A DNA stretch of 64,000 nt from Paraburkholderia sp. PREW-6R (GCF_039621805.1 NZ_CP155074.1:1240001-1304000), one strand, 5' to 3'. Shown: positions 16,448-25,314, numbered from the stretch's first letter. Notes: generated from the letters alone by a model not told the origin. A program made the numbers and translations.

Positions 16448-17799
16448 GCGCACTGTCCCCGGCACGCCACACCCGTTCCCGCGCGCTGTCGGTGTGGGCC
16501 AACGGTGAGCGCGTGGGCGTGTGGCGCCTGCCTTCGCGCGGCCCAATGGAATTTTCGTACGATCTGCCGTGGATCGCGTCGGCCGCGGGCCGGCCGCTGT
16601 CGCTCTCGCTGCCCTTCACGCCCGGCAACTTCGCGCACAAGGGCTCGCGCGTGCTCAACTATTTCGACAATCTGCTGCCGGACAGCGAGGCAATCAGAAA
16701 GCGCATCGCGCAGCGCTACAGAACCGACACACTCGACGCGTTCGACCTGCTGCAAGCCATCGGCCGCGACTGCGTAGGCGCCGTGCAACTGCTTGGAGAA
16801 GACGACAGGCCAGTCGGCATCGGCCGGATCGAGGGCACGCCGCTCGCGGACGACGAGATCGAAGCGCTGCTGACGCGCACGGTCAGCTCCGCGGCGCTCG
16901 GCGCACTCGACGACACCGACGATTTCCGCATCTCGCTGGCCGGCGCACAGGAGAAAACGGCGCTGTTGCGCCACGACGGCGCATGGCTGCGGCCGCACGG
17001 CGCAACGCCCACGACCCATATCTTCAAGCTGCCGCTCGGCCTCGTCGGCAACCGGCGCGCCGATCTGACCACGTCGGTCGAAAACGAATGGCTGTGTCTG
17101 CGGATTCTGCGCGCCTATGGGCTGCCGGTGGCCAACGCGGAAATTCTCACATTCGGCAAGCAGCGCGTGCTGTGCGTCGAGCGCTTCGACCGTCAGATGC
17201 ATTCGAGCGGTCAGTGGCTCCTGCGCCTGCCACAGGAGGATTTCTGCCAGGTGTACGGGGTGCCGTCACATCGCAAGTACGAAAACGAAGGCGGCCCGGG
17301 CGTGCTGGACCTCGCGCGGGTGCTGCAGCAGTCGGTCGATGCGCGTCAGGATATCGAAACACTGCTGGCCAGCCAGATCCTCTTCTGGATGCTCGCCGCG
17401 CCAGACGGTCACGCGAAAAATTTCAGTATTCGCCTATTGCCGGGCGGCCACTACCGCCTCACGCCGCTTTACGACGTTATGTCGATCTGGCCGGTGGAAG
17501 GCAGCGGCCCAAACCAGTGGTCGTGGTTCAAGGCGCGGCTTGCCATGGGCATGTGGTCGCGCAGCAAACATGACGCGTTCCGCGACGTGCAGCGCCGGCA
17601 CTTCAATACGATGGCGCTCAAGTGCTCATACGGCGCGAGTGCCGAACCGCTGATCGAGCGGCTGATCGGCGACACGCCACGTGTGATCGCGCAAGTTGCG
17701 GCGCAACTGCCGCCGCACTTCCCCGGCGCAGTAGCCGAACGTGTGTTCGATGGCCTCGAAAAGTCAGCGGCCAGGCTCGCCGCCATGCCGGCGAACTAA
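16441..17799 (+). CDS. hipA: HipA-like serine/threonine kinase toxin
   Basis: A 452-residue kinase toxin; E. coli HipA (about 440 residues) phosphorylates glutamyl-tRNA synthetase and causes dormancy. All key parts are visible: the N-subdomain 1 (LSVWANGERVGVW), the phosphate loop SLAGAQEK (165-172, with Ser165 at the autophosphorylation position), the ATP Lys196 in HIFKLP, the catalytic DGHAKNFS (322-329) and the metal Asp345 in LYDVMS. It appears active. The ATG at 16441 overlaps the hipB stop by seven bases; a GTG at 16444 is an alternative. A much longer upstream frame exists but is ruled out by the hipB gene and the operators. Confidence 0.93.
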   Translation: MVSALSPARHTRSRALSVWANGERVGVWRLPSRGPMEFSYDLPWIASAAGRPLSLSLPFTPGNFAHKGSRVLNYFDNLLPDSEAIRKRIAQRYRTDTLDAFDLLQAIGRDCVGAVQLLGEDDRPVGIGRIEGTPLADDEIEALLTRTVSSAALGALDDTDDFRISLAGAQEKTALLRHDGAWLRPHGATPTTHIFKLPLGLVGNRRADLTTSVENEWLCLRILRAYGLPVANAEILTFGKQRVLCVERFDRQMHSSGQWLLRLPQEDFCQVYGVPSHRKYENEGGPGVLDLARVLQQSVDARQDIETLLASQILFWMLAAPDGHAKNFSIRLLPGGHYRLTPLYDVMSIWPVEGSGPNQWSWFKARLAMGMWSRSKHDAFRDVQRRHFNTMALKCSYGASAEPLIERLIGDTPRVIAQVAAQLPPHFPGAVAERVFDGLEKSAARLAAMPAN

Positions 17800-18127
17800 G
17801 GCTGTCCAAGGCGTCCTCCGGCTAAAAGTGTGTCATTCGCTGATGCGACACCTTTTCATCGGTAAAATAGACTGATGCGAAATGAATAGGCAGCAGGCGA
17901 TCGCGTCGTTGGAATTCGCGCCGGCGTGTGTGCACGCTCGCGCGTCTGAATGGTCATACAAAAGGGCTGACCGCGGCGCGTTTTACGGTACATTGGCTGT
18001 CTCTTGCGGAATTCCGGTTATGCGAAGTACCCGTTTTCTGCGGTATCGCAAACGCGCGGCGCGTGTCGCCGGACGTCCCAAGGCAGCACCCCACAGCCCA
18101 CTTTAAGACAGCGGACCCTTACGCAGT
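17800..18127. other. Intergenic region hipA / BetR gene
   Basis: A 328-base gap with no convincing gene. At about 17823-17856 an imperfect hairpin (AAAAG-TGTGTC and GACAC-CTTTT, 12-base loop) ends in four T and may be a weak hipA terminator. Small overlapping frames at 17882-18188 lack ribosome sites and family features. Confidence 0.4.
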
Positions 18128-18982
18128 ATGGCCAACGAAACACACTCACCTGACTCCATCGCCGTGGCGGAACGCGTGCGCGAGTTGATGAGCCGGCACG
18201 GAATCGGCAAGCGCCAGCAGACCACGGAGCTATGCCGGATCCTCGACCTGAGTTTTTCACAGGGACACCGCAAGCTACGCGGCAACAGCCCGTGGACACT
18301 GTCGCAGATCAAGAAGGTCGCCGAGGTCTTCGGCGAACCGGCCGCGCAACTGTTCGGCGCCCAATCGCTCGATCCGGGCATGGTCGGCGCGATCGCCCAG
18401 GAAGCGATCTTCACTATCGGCGCGATCGAACTCGCCTGTACGGCATGGGTGGGCGCAGCGCTGGAACCGGGCAGCCGCCCCGAGTTCGTCGCGTATTCGC
18501 GGCTCGGGCAATGGCGCGTGGCGCGTCACGACGGTGCGCTCTACCAGAGCGCGTACGAGGTCCACAAGATCGAGATCTATCCGCGCCGCGCCGAAGCCGA
18601 CAAGCCGACCATCGCCGTAGTCGACGACGATCAGGCGTCCGCCGACAATCTGCGCGACTATCTGGAACGCAGCGGGTTTGCCGCGGTCGCCATCTACGGG
18701 CTCTCCGCGTTCGCGGAGCAGTTGCAAACCCAGGTGTTCGACGGCGTCGTGATCGACTGGCTGTTTGGCTCGCAAACGTCGGCGTCAGCGATCCGCGCGG
18801 TGCGCGGCTCGGAAAATCCTGATGCGCCGATCTTCGTGCTGACCGGCGAACTGCTCACTGGCAAAGCCAGCGAATCGGAAATCAGCCAGGTGATCCGTCA
18901 CTACGACGTGGCGTGTTATGAAAAGCCCGCGCGCATGGCGATCCTCGTCGCGGACCTGTCCAAACGGCTGAATCGGCCTTGA
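18128..18982 (+). CDS. BetR-type HTH protein with C-terminal receiver domain
   Basis: A 284-residue regulator. The N-terminus (about 8-75) looks like the BetR helix-turn-helix of beta-proteobacteria (AERVRELMSRHGIGKRQQTTELCRILDLSFSQGHRKLRG). A linker of about 80 residues follows, then a receiver at about 160-284 with the acidic VVDDD (164-168), phospho-acceptor Asp210 in VVIDWLF, and Lys266 in CYEKP. This domain order, DNA-binding first and receiver last, is the reverse of common response regulators. It is convergent with a hybrid kinase gene 55 bases away, its likely phosphodonor. Confidence 0.85.
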   Translation: MANETHSPDSIAVAERVRELMSRHGIGKRQQTTELCRILDLSFSQGHRKLRGNSPWTLSQIKKVAEVFGEPAAQLFGAQSLDPGMVGAIAQEAIFTIGAIELACTAWVGAALEPGSRPEFVAYSRLGQWRVARHDGALYQSAYEVHKIEIYPRRAEADKPTIAVVDDDQASADNLRDYLERSGFAAVAIYGLSAFAEQLQTQVFDGVVIDWLFGSQTSASAIRAVRGSENPDAPIFVLTGELLTGKASESEISQVIRHYDVACYEKPARMAILVADLSKRLNRP

Positions 18983-19037
18983 TAAGTGGCGGGGGCGTGT
19001 GCCTGAAGAAGCCAGGCGGCCGCCACGGCCGCCCGTG

Positions 19038-20888
19038 TCACACCGTATGCCGCGAACCCAGCGCGCGCTGCAACGCATTGCGCAGATCTTCATAGTGCAC
19101 CGGCTTCAATAGCGCTTCGAAGTACGGCTGCTCGCCCGCTTCGCTCTCTGTCCCCGAGTCGGCGAGCCGCTCCGGCGAATAGGCGCTGACCACGATCACC
19201 GGCACACCCGCCGACGGGCCGCCGCGTTCGGCCAACTCCGCGAGAAACGTGTAGCCGTCCCGATCGGGCATATGCAGATCGAGCAACACCACGTCGCACT
19301 GGCGCGTGTCGAGCCACGCGAGCGCGTCGTCGGCGCTGGCACATGCGTGCACGTCGTAATTCATGTGGGCGACCATCTCACTGAGCGACTCGCGAATCAG
19401 ACGGTTGTCGTCGACGATCAGCACACAGGGCCGCGCGCCCGCCGCGCTCGCCTCTTCGTAGCGGCCAGCGGGTTCGGTGGTCGCCACCGGCGTGACCGGA
19501 ACGGTCACGGTGAAACTCGTCCCCTCGCCGACCACGCTCGCCACGTCCACCGTTCCGCCGAACAGTTTGACGAGCCCCTGGACAATCGTCAGCCCCATGC
19601 CCGCGCCTTCGAAACGGCGCGTGCGCGACGCGTCGAGTTGCGTAAACTCCTGGAAGATCAGCGGAATCTGCGCTTGCGGCACGCCAGGTCCCGTATCGCT
19701 CACGACGAACACCAGCGCCGCGGGTTGCTGACGCAACTGCACGCGCACGGTGCCGTCCTCGGTGTAGCGGATCGCGTTGGTGACGAGGTTGTTGACGATC
19801 TGCCGGATGCGGTGCGGATCGGACTCGACGAGCCCGCTCGCGCCGCTCGCCTCGCTTTCGAGCAGCAAACCACGGGCGCGCGCCGCCATTGCGTGTTCGT
19901 CGACAATCGACGCGAGCAGCTCGCGCGGCTCGAAATGCTCGTGGCGCAACTCCAGCTTGCCGGCGCCCAGACGCGCGTAGTCGGTCAGATCCTTCATTTG
20001 CGCTTCCAGATGCCGCGCCGCCGATTCGAGCCGCTGGATCACCTTGCGGTCGGCCTCGGAGTGATAGTTAAAGCCCAGCAATTCGATCGACGACACGATT
20101 GCGTGCAACGGCGTGCGCAGTTCATGGCTGATCATCCCGAGAAACGCATCTTTCGCGGCACTCGCTTCGCGCGCCGCGCGACTTGCCTGGTGCTCCGCTT
20201 CGAGCGCCGCATGCTGCTGATCGAGCAGACGCGCGCGCCGCCGGCCGTTGAGCACCAGCAACAGCGTGGCCGCCGCCGACAGCAACAGCAGCAGCAGGCC
20301 GCCTGCGAACAGCATGCGGCGCTTGCTGATGAAATCGCGATTCAACGCCTCGCGGTCGGCGACGTCGGCGAAGCGGCGGCTGAGCGCAAGGTCGTTGACT
20401 TCGCTCCAGTGTTGCCGCAAAGCGTCGACGACCCGGCTCGCGCGACTGCGATCTTTCGCGAGCGCGTTCACGTCTGGCTGGATGCCGCCGAGCAGTTGAT
20501 CGAGCGACTGGATTTCGTCCAGTTGCCGTTGCAGTAACGCGAGTTGCGCGGTCAGACGGCGCGTGGAGCCCGCGATCACATGAAGCTTCGATTGCAGCAA
20601 CTGATAGCGCAGCATCAGGCGCGGATAATCGTTGTCGACACCCGACTGGTACAGCAGCAACTGATTCTCAAAGCGCGCGTAGGCAATCTGCAACTGTGCG
20701 GCGTCCCAATAGAAACCGTCGTAAGAGCCGGTCAACTGCCCGGTCGCGCGCGAATTCAGCAGGTTGGCGTACAGCAGATAGCCGATCGCGCCGGCAGGCG
20801 CGGCGAGCGCGGTCAACCAGATCAGCACGTAGATGAAGCGACGCCACGGCCTGGGCGCTATTTGACGATGAGGGCCTTGATCTGCCAT
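19038..20888 (-). CDS. Hybrid sensor histidine kinase
   Basis: Membrane-bound kinase of 616 residues. Transmembrane helices at about 20-42 and 193-215 enclose a mostly helical periplasmic sensor of about 150 residues. A coiled-coil region leads to the H-box ISHELRTPLH (His255), N-box (RQIVNNLVTNAIRYT), G-boxes (DTGPGVP and GAGMGLTIV) and a C-terminal receiver with the Asp in VVLLDLHMPDRDG. The final receiver implies a phosphorelay, but no Hpt domain is seen nearby. Its start overlaps the upstream molybdopterin-fold gene by 31 bases, so the two are co-expressed. The convergent BetR-receiver protein is the probable output. Confidence 0.92.
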   Translation of the reverse strand: MADQGPHRQIAPRPWRRFIYVLIWLTALAAPAGAIGYLLYANLLNSRATGQLTGSYDGFYWDAAQLQIAYARFENQLLLYQSGVDNDYPRLMLRYQLLQSKLHVIAGSTRRLTAQLALLQRQLDEIQSLDQLLGGIQPDVNALAKDRSRASRVVDALRQHWSEVNDLALSRRFADVADREALNRDFISKRRMLFAGGLLLLLLSAAATLLLVLNGRRRARLLDQQHAALEAEHQASRAAREASAAKDAFLGMISHELRTPLHAIVSSIELLGFNYHSEADRKVIQRLESAARHLEAQMKDLTDYARLGAGKLELRHEHFEPRELLASIVDEHAMAARARGLLLESEASGASGLVESDPHRIRQIVNNLVTNAIRYTEDGTVRVQLRQQPAALVFVVSDTGPGVPQAQIPLIFQEFTQLDASRTRRFEGAGMGLTIVQGLVKLFGGTVDVASVVGEGTSFTVTVPVTPVATTEPAGRYEEASAAGARPCVLIVDDNRLIRESLSEMVAHMNYDVHACASADDALAWLDTRQCDVVLLDLHMPDRDGYTFLAELAERGGPSAGVPVIVVSAYSPERLADSGTESEAGEQPYFEALLKPVHYEDLRNALQRALGSRHTV

Positions 20889-21448
20889 ACGAATTTCGAA
20901 TCGCCCACCGCGCCCGTCAGCTCATCGGGAAACGCGTCGCGCGGATAAATGAGAAACAGCGGCCCAAAGTCGCTGATCTTCAGGCGCTTGCCGTTCAGGC
21001 TGTATGCCACGACCACGCCATAGCGATCGCAGTCCGACACCGGCACGGTGTACGTGTAGTCGTCGAGCGTCAGCACCTCCACCTGCGTGCCGTACGCGCC
21101 GACTGTCTTCAGAATATCCGCCAGCAGCGGTCCTGTGAAGGTGGAACGCGGAGTCCACGTGGTCGCGGTCGTGATCGAATGGACCGGCAGCGCGAGTAGC
21201 TGCGCCTCGCTGAAGTGATAGGACTGGTGAGCGACGTCGGAAGGCTTGCTGATTTTGCCCGACACGTCGAGTGACAGGGGCGGAATATCCGACTGCGCGT
21301 GCGCGTTGAGCGCTGTCAGCGTAAGCAGCAGCACGGCTGCGCAGCGCGCGGCGTGCGAGCCGCCGGGCCGTGGTTCGCCACACGGGCGGCCCGCGCCCCT
21401 CCCGTGAGTGCGCGCATCGTCGCGCACCGGTTCGGTCACCTTCGTCAT
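20858..21448 (-). CDS. Secreted molybdopterin-fold protein, apparently without Mo-ligating Cys
   Basis: A 196-residue protein with a signal peptide (about 33-51, ending NAHA) after a long arginine-rich N-terminus. The mature part resembles the oxidoreductase molybdopterin domain: LDVSGKISKP, a FSEAQLLALP helix like the SUOX WTLEQLRALP, then FTGPLLADIL. Where catalytic members carry the Mo-binding Cys (R-x-x-C-x-x-G-W) this one has TTATTWTPRSTFTG with no Cys. The only mature Cys lies in SDCDRYG, far downstream. It probably binds a ligand rather than acting as an enzyme. Genetic coupling to a hybrid kinase suggests a periplasmic sensing accessory. Confidence 0.75.
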   Translation of the reverse strand: MTKVTEPVRDDARTHGRGAGRPCGEPRPGGSHAARCAAVLLLTLTALNAHAQSDIPPLSLDVSGKISKPSDVAHQSYHFSEAQLLALPVHSITTATTWTPRSTFTGPLLADILKTVGAYGTQVEVLTLDDYTYTVPVSDCDRYGVVVAYSLNGKRLKISDFGPLFLIYPRDAFPDELTGAVGDSKFVWQIKALIVK

Positions 21449-21686
21449 TTTTTTATTCCGTTATGTATTTCACAGCATCCCGCGACGACGGGCATTCCCC
21501 ACCCGCCACCGCCGGCAAACGCGTGTCACCCCGACGCGCGCTCTTTGAGTCGCATGCATAATATCGCCAAAATTCTTTGTCTCAAAAATGGGGCGTAAGG
21601 GTCGCGTCCGCGCGACGAAACGCGCCCCGGTCAACACGGTCAGATCCGGGTCGCACGGCTCGGCCCCAAGCGACACGCGAAGAGTC

Positions 21687-22646
21687 ATGAACAAGCCGGT
21701 ATTGCCCCTGACTTACGAACAGCTCGATCACTGGATCGAATCGCTGCGGCCCGCCTTGCTGGCTGCGCAATTCACGATGGCAGTGGGGATTCTGCGCGGC
21801 GGCGCGCCGCTCGCGCTGATGGTGTCGCACGCGGTGGGCACGCCGGTCGCATTCGTGCGCTATGACCGGCAGTCCCGCACGGTCACGTGGGATTCCACGC
21901 TGCCGATGCCGCCCGCGGGCTCGAGAGTGCTGCTGTGCGAGGACATTGCGGGACGCGGCTTGACGCTCGCCGACTGCATCGGCTTTCTACGCGGTCATGG
22001 GCTCGATGTCACGACGCTGACCGGCGCGGTCGACGATCTGAGCCGCGTGCAACCCGACTATGCGATCGACGCGCGTGGCTATTTCGCGCTTTTTCCGTGG
22101 GAGCGCCAGGCGTACACCGAGCGTTACCGCGACGACTGGCTGCGGGTCGAGGCCGGCGACACGCCGGCCATGGCGGAAGATCACGAGTACCTCACCTATG
22201 CGATCGACCTCGACGGCATTCTGCTGCCCGACGTGCCGCTCGCGCGCTACGACGAGGATCTCGCCGCCGCGCTCGCCGAACGCGACGCGCTGCTGCCCTT
22301 CGATGCGTTGCCGGACGTCGACCTGAAACGCGTGCGCACGATCATCACGGGGCGGCCGGAAGCGGACCGCGCGCGCACTCTCGGCTGGCTGGAGCGGCAC
22401 GGCTTTGGCCATATGCAACTGGTGATGCGCGTGCCCGGCGCGCACGACGAAAGCCCGGCGGGCGCCGCGGCTCACAAGGCCGCTGCCGCACTGCGCGGCG
22501 GCGTCACGCATTTTGTCGAAAGCGATCCGGTGCAGGCGCTGCTGATCGCGCAGCAGGCGCCGCTGCTGCGCGTGATCTGGTGGGACGCTCACAGCCGCAC
22601 CGCCACGCTGGTCGGCGCGCGTGCGTGGACGAGCGGCGAGCGCTAG
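21687..22646 (+). CDS. Phosphoribosyltransferase-HAD phosphatase fusion
   Basis: A 319-residue two-domain protein. The N-terminal half is a type I phosphoribosyltransferase fold with the PRPP-binding motif VLLCEDIAGRGLT at 81-93 and a flexible loop region around 60-75. The C-terminal half is HAD-like: motif I DLDGIL (Asp174, Asp176), motif II TGR (221-223), candidate Lys264 and acidic motif ESD (278-280). The combination suggests making and then dephosphorylating a nucleotide-like product, or nucleotide salvage; the substrate is unknown. It starts at the ATG at 21687; a TTG-rich upstream extension is not family-like. The 3' end overlaps the convergent helicase gene by four bases. Confidence 0.78.
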   Translation: MNKPVLPLTYEQLDHWIESLRPALLAAQFTMAVGILRGGAPLALMVSHAVGTPVAFVRYDRQSRTVTWDSTLPMPPAGSRVLLCEDIAGRGLTLADCIGFLRGHGLDVTTLTGAVDDLSRVQPDYAIDARGYFALFPWERQAYTERYRDDWLRVEAGDTPAMAEDHEYLTYAIDLDGILLPDVPLARYDEDLAAALAERDALLPFDALPDVDLKRVRTIITGRPEADRARTLGWLERHGFGHMQLVMRVPGAHDESPAGAAAHKAAAALRGGVTHFVESDPVQALLIAQQAPLLRVIWWDAHSRTATLVGARAWTSGER

Positions 22647-24337
22647 ACCGCTTTCGCGAGACCCGGCTCTCGGTGGGTTCTGTCAGCGCCTCGCTCCAGA
22701 AACCGCGCCGCCCGCTGCGACGCCACCACGATCAGTTTCATGGTGGCACGCGTAGCGCCGACGAACAGCTTGCGGGCGATGCGCTCGTCGAACGAATCGA
22801 AATCGACTTCCGTGAAGATCACGCACGGCGCCGCCTGCCCCTTGAAGCGATAGATCGACTCGAACAGCACGTCGCCTTCGCGATATTCCGGGTTGCCGAA
22901 CAGATCGTACTTGCCGGTGAAACTGCGCAACCGGTGCGGGCCGAGCTGATCGAGCGCCGTCATGGCCGACCCTTCGCGGCCGCGGAACGACAGCACGGCA
23001 ATGTCCTGCTTGCGAAAGCCGAGCGACAGCGCCTGCGTGATCGCACGCTTGGTGGCGTCGATGCTGCCTTCGGCCGCATTCGCTTCGTCGTAGACGGACA
23101 GCGAAATGTCCGAGCCATCGAACGGACTGCCCGACCTGAGCGCCGCCGCTTCCGGCGCGGACCCGCCGACCAAGTCGCGCACGTATTCGAGAATGTCGCG
23201 CGGGCTGCGGTAGTTCGTGGTTTCCGTGAGCGTGGTCCAGCCCGGCAGCGCCACCGGTTCGCGCATGTACAGATTCTGCAGCGGATCTTCGAGCCACCAC
23301 CACGACGCGCCGGGACGCAGCAGGCGCTCGAGCGCTTCGACCCACGGCTGCTGGAAATCCTGACCTTCGTCCACGATCAGCACGTCGAACTGCCAGCGCG
23401 AATCGATTGGCGTGCCAGCAAAAATCGTTTCGAGCTGGTCGAACACGTCGCCTGCCTGGAAATCAGGCTCACGACCGGCGTCGCGCGCAATCCAGTCGCA
23501 GAGCTGGTGATAATTCGCCACTTTGGCTTCGGGCGGCGCCACCTGCGCGATGTGATCCGCCAGCGGCCGGTTGAAGCACACATACAAAGGACGCCGGCCG
23601 CGGCCGACCGCGTCTTTCATCACCTGTACCGCGAGCTGGGTCTTGCCCGAACCGGCCGTGCCGATCACGCGCAGCCGGAACGGCGAGAATTCGAGCCGCC
23701 GCGCCCATGTCGCGAGACCGCCCGCGAGCCGCGTGACGAGCGTATCGGCCTGGCCGACCAGCGCGCTGGTGTCGGGCGAAAGCGCGAGTTCGTCGGCGAG
23801 AAAATGGTGGATCTTCGGTGCGCACGCAAGACGCGGCTCATCGGCGGCCAGCGCTTCGCGGATGACCGCCGCGAGCCGGTCCTTGCGCGTGGCGTCGACG
23901 ATGCGCGCCGGGTCCACGCCGGCAATGGCCGCGTCCTTCACGTTGTGGTCCGGGCAGTACAGCAACGCTTCGATGAAATAGGTGCCCGCCCCGAACGCGG
24001 CGGTAAATCGCCGGTGCAGATTTTCGACGGTGTGCGCGAGCGCAATCGCGACGTTGCGCTCGGTTTGCAGATACACCTTGACGAGCCCCTTCGCCGTTTC
24101 GCGAAGGAAACCGGTTTTCTGCTCGACGATCATCACGCGCCCTGCCGGACTGACGACCACGAAGTCCGCTTCGCCGAACACGGAGAAATTCTGGTTCAGG
24201 CGGGTCCAGTGCACGCCGTGATAGACCGTGTAGTCGTCGGGCAGCGCGTGCTCAAGCAACGCGAGGGTCTCGCGTTCGCGCGCCGCCGCGCCGGTTGCGG
24301 CGAGACTTTTCCAGTCGTCGGGAACAATGCGGGCCAT
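22643..24337 (-). CDS. NERD-domain nuclease fused to UvrD-like helicase
   Basis: A 564-residue DNA-processing protein. The N-terminal NERD nuclease-related domain (about 15-130) shows the catalytic pattern GEADFVVVSP...VEQK with Asp58, Glu72 and Lys74. It is followed by a superfamily 1 helicase: Walker A GTAGSGKT at 226-233, Walker B LIVDEGQDF at about 320, and the C-terminal motifs ETTNYRSP and SIYRFKGQAAPCVIFTE with a final FVGATRAT. Such fusions occur in repair and in several anti-phage loci. No partner gene typical of known defence systems is present apart from the convergent PRTase-HAD gene. Confidence 0.88.
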   Translation of the reverse strand: MARIVPDDWKSLAATGAAARERETLALLEHALPDDYTVYHGVHWTRLNQNFSVFGEADFVVVSPAGRVMIVEQKTGFLRETAKGLVKVYLQTERNVAIALAHTVENLHRRFTAAFGAGTYFIEALLYCPDHNVKDAAIAGVDPARIVDATRKDRLAAVIREALAADEPRLACAPKIHHFLADELALSPDTSALVGQADTLVTRLAGGLATWARRLEFSPFRLRVIGTAGSGKTQLAVQVMKDAVGRGRRPLYVCFNRPLADHIAQVAPPEAKVANYHQLCDWIARDAGREPDFQAGDVFDQLETIFAGTPIDSRWQFDVLIVDEGQDFQQPWVEALERLLRPGASWWWLEDPLQNLYMREPVALPGWTTLTETTNYRSPRDILEYVRDLVGGSAPEAAALRSGSPFDGSDISLSVYDEANAAEGSIDATKRAITQALSLGFRKQDIAVLSFRGREGSAMTALDQLGPHRLRSFTGKYDLFGNPEYREGDVLFESIYRFKGQAAPCVIFTEVDFDSFDERIARKLFVGATRATMKLIVVASQRAARFLERGADRTHREPGLAKAV

Positions 24338-24632
24338 GCGTTGCCTCTTGGTTTTCGGTTGCGCTCATTGTACGCAACGGCCGGGCCTGTTCGTGGCTGC
24401 CTGCGCACGCTGCTTCGCGCCTTCGCGCGCATCGTGTATCGTTACTGATTCGGTGTTACGCACAGGCATGGCAGAAGCAGCAAGCGGCAAGCGGCGCGCG
24501 GGGTTGGATAACGACGTGGAGCACGATCCGGGCGCGGGTTGGATCGAACGCCGTGCATAAGGCGCAAATGGGCGTGCCACGACGCGCTCGAAACGCGCCC
24601 TGCCACTCTTCGAATCAAAAAGGATTGACCGG

Positions 24633-25259
24633 ATGATTACGATCTGGGGACGCACCAACTCGGTCAACGTCCAAAAAGTGTTGTGGTGTTGTGACGAACT
24701 GGTGCTGCCGTATGCGCGCATCGACGCAGGTCTGCAATTCGGCCGCAACGACGAGCCCGCCTATCTGGCGATGAACCCTACTGGCAAGATTCCCACGCTG
24801 ATTGACGATGACTTCGTCCTGTGGGAATCGAACTCCATTCTTCGCTATCTCGTGCGTCAGTATGGCGAGTCGAGCCCGCTCTATCCCGTCGATGCACGCA
24901 CCAGTTCGCGCATCGACCGTTGGCTCGACTGGTCGCTCTCCACGCTGCAACCCGCTGAGCGGCCTGTGTTCTGGACGCTCGTGCGCACGCCGGCAGTCGA
25001 GCGCGATCTCGCGAAGCTCGCCGGCGATTTCGAGGCGGTGACGCAACACTGGCGCATGCTGGACACGCATTTGCAAGCCCGGTTTTTCCTCGAAGGCGAT
25101 AAATTTACGCTCGCCGACATCGTGATCGGCGCGTATGCGAAACGCTGGTTTGGCCTGGAAGGGGTCGAAAGGCCGCCGCTGCCGAACCTGGAGCGCTGGT
25201 ATTCGCGCATTGCGACGCGTTCGGGCTTCAAGAAATATGTGGATTTTCCGCTGACCTGA
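24633..25259 (+). CDS. Glutathione S-transferase family protein
   Basis: A 208-residue soluble protein. The N-terminal thioredoxin-like domain (1-80) has the glutathione-contacting segments TNSVNVQKVLW, GKIPTLIDD and ESNSILRYL. The C-terminal helical domain contains the N-capping FTLADIVIGAY. The likely catalytic residue is Ser10, as in theta/beta-like members. It should conjugate or reduce electrophiles with glutathione. An AAGGAT site precedes the ATG. It is monocistronic between a divergent helicase gene and zur. The 295-base upstream gap shows no structure. Confidence 0.92.
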   Translation: MITIWGRTNSVNVQKVLWCCDELVLPYARIDAGLQFGRNDEPAYLAMNPTGKIPTLIDDDFVLWESNSILRYLVRQYGESSPLYPVDARTSSRIDRWLDWSLSTLQPAERPVFWTLVRTPAVERDLAKLAGDFEAVTQHWRMLDTHLQARFFLEGDKFTLADIVIGAYAKRWFGLEGVERPPLPNLERWYSRIATRSGFKKYVDFPLT

Positions 25260-25298
25260 CGAGCATGGGCGGGTGCCACGCCATTGTGCGCTGGCCTT

Positions 25299-25314
25299 TA
25301 TAATCGAATTATGA
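25299..25314 (+). promoter_or_regulatory. zur -10 element and dyad touching the start codon
   Basis: TATAAT at 25299-25304 lies only six bases before the ATG at 25311, so transcription from it would give a transcript with almost no leader. The same stretch holds ATAAT (25300-25304) and ATTAT (25308-25312) around CGA, a small dyad that overlaps the start codon and could be an autoregulatory site. No good -35 is visible. Confidence 0.4.

Noticed and set aside
17882..18188. Two small overlapping frames before the BetR gene
   Set aside because: They lack ribosome sites and protein-like features; the BetR gene start at 18128 is well supported.
21887..24448. An open frame of more than 800 codons on the plus strand
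   Set aside because: It is arginine-rich and lies in another frame of the PRTase-HAD gene and antisense to the NERD-helicase, both of which have clear motifs. It is a high-GC shadow.
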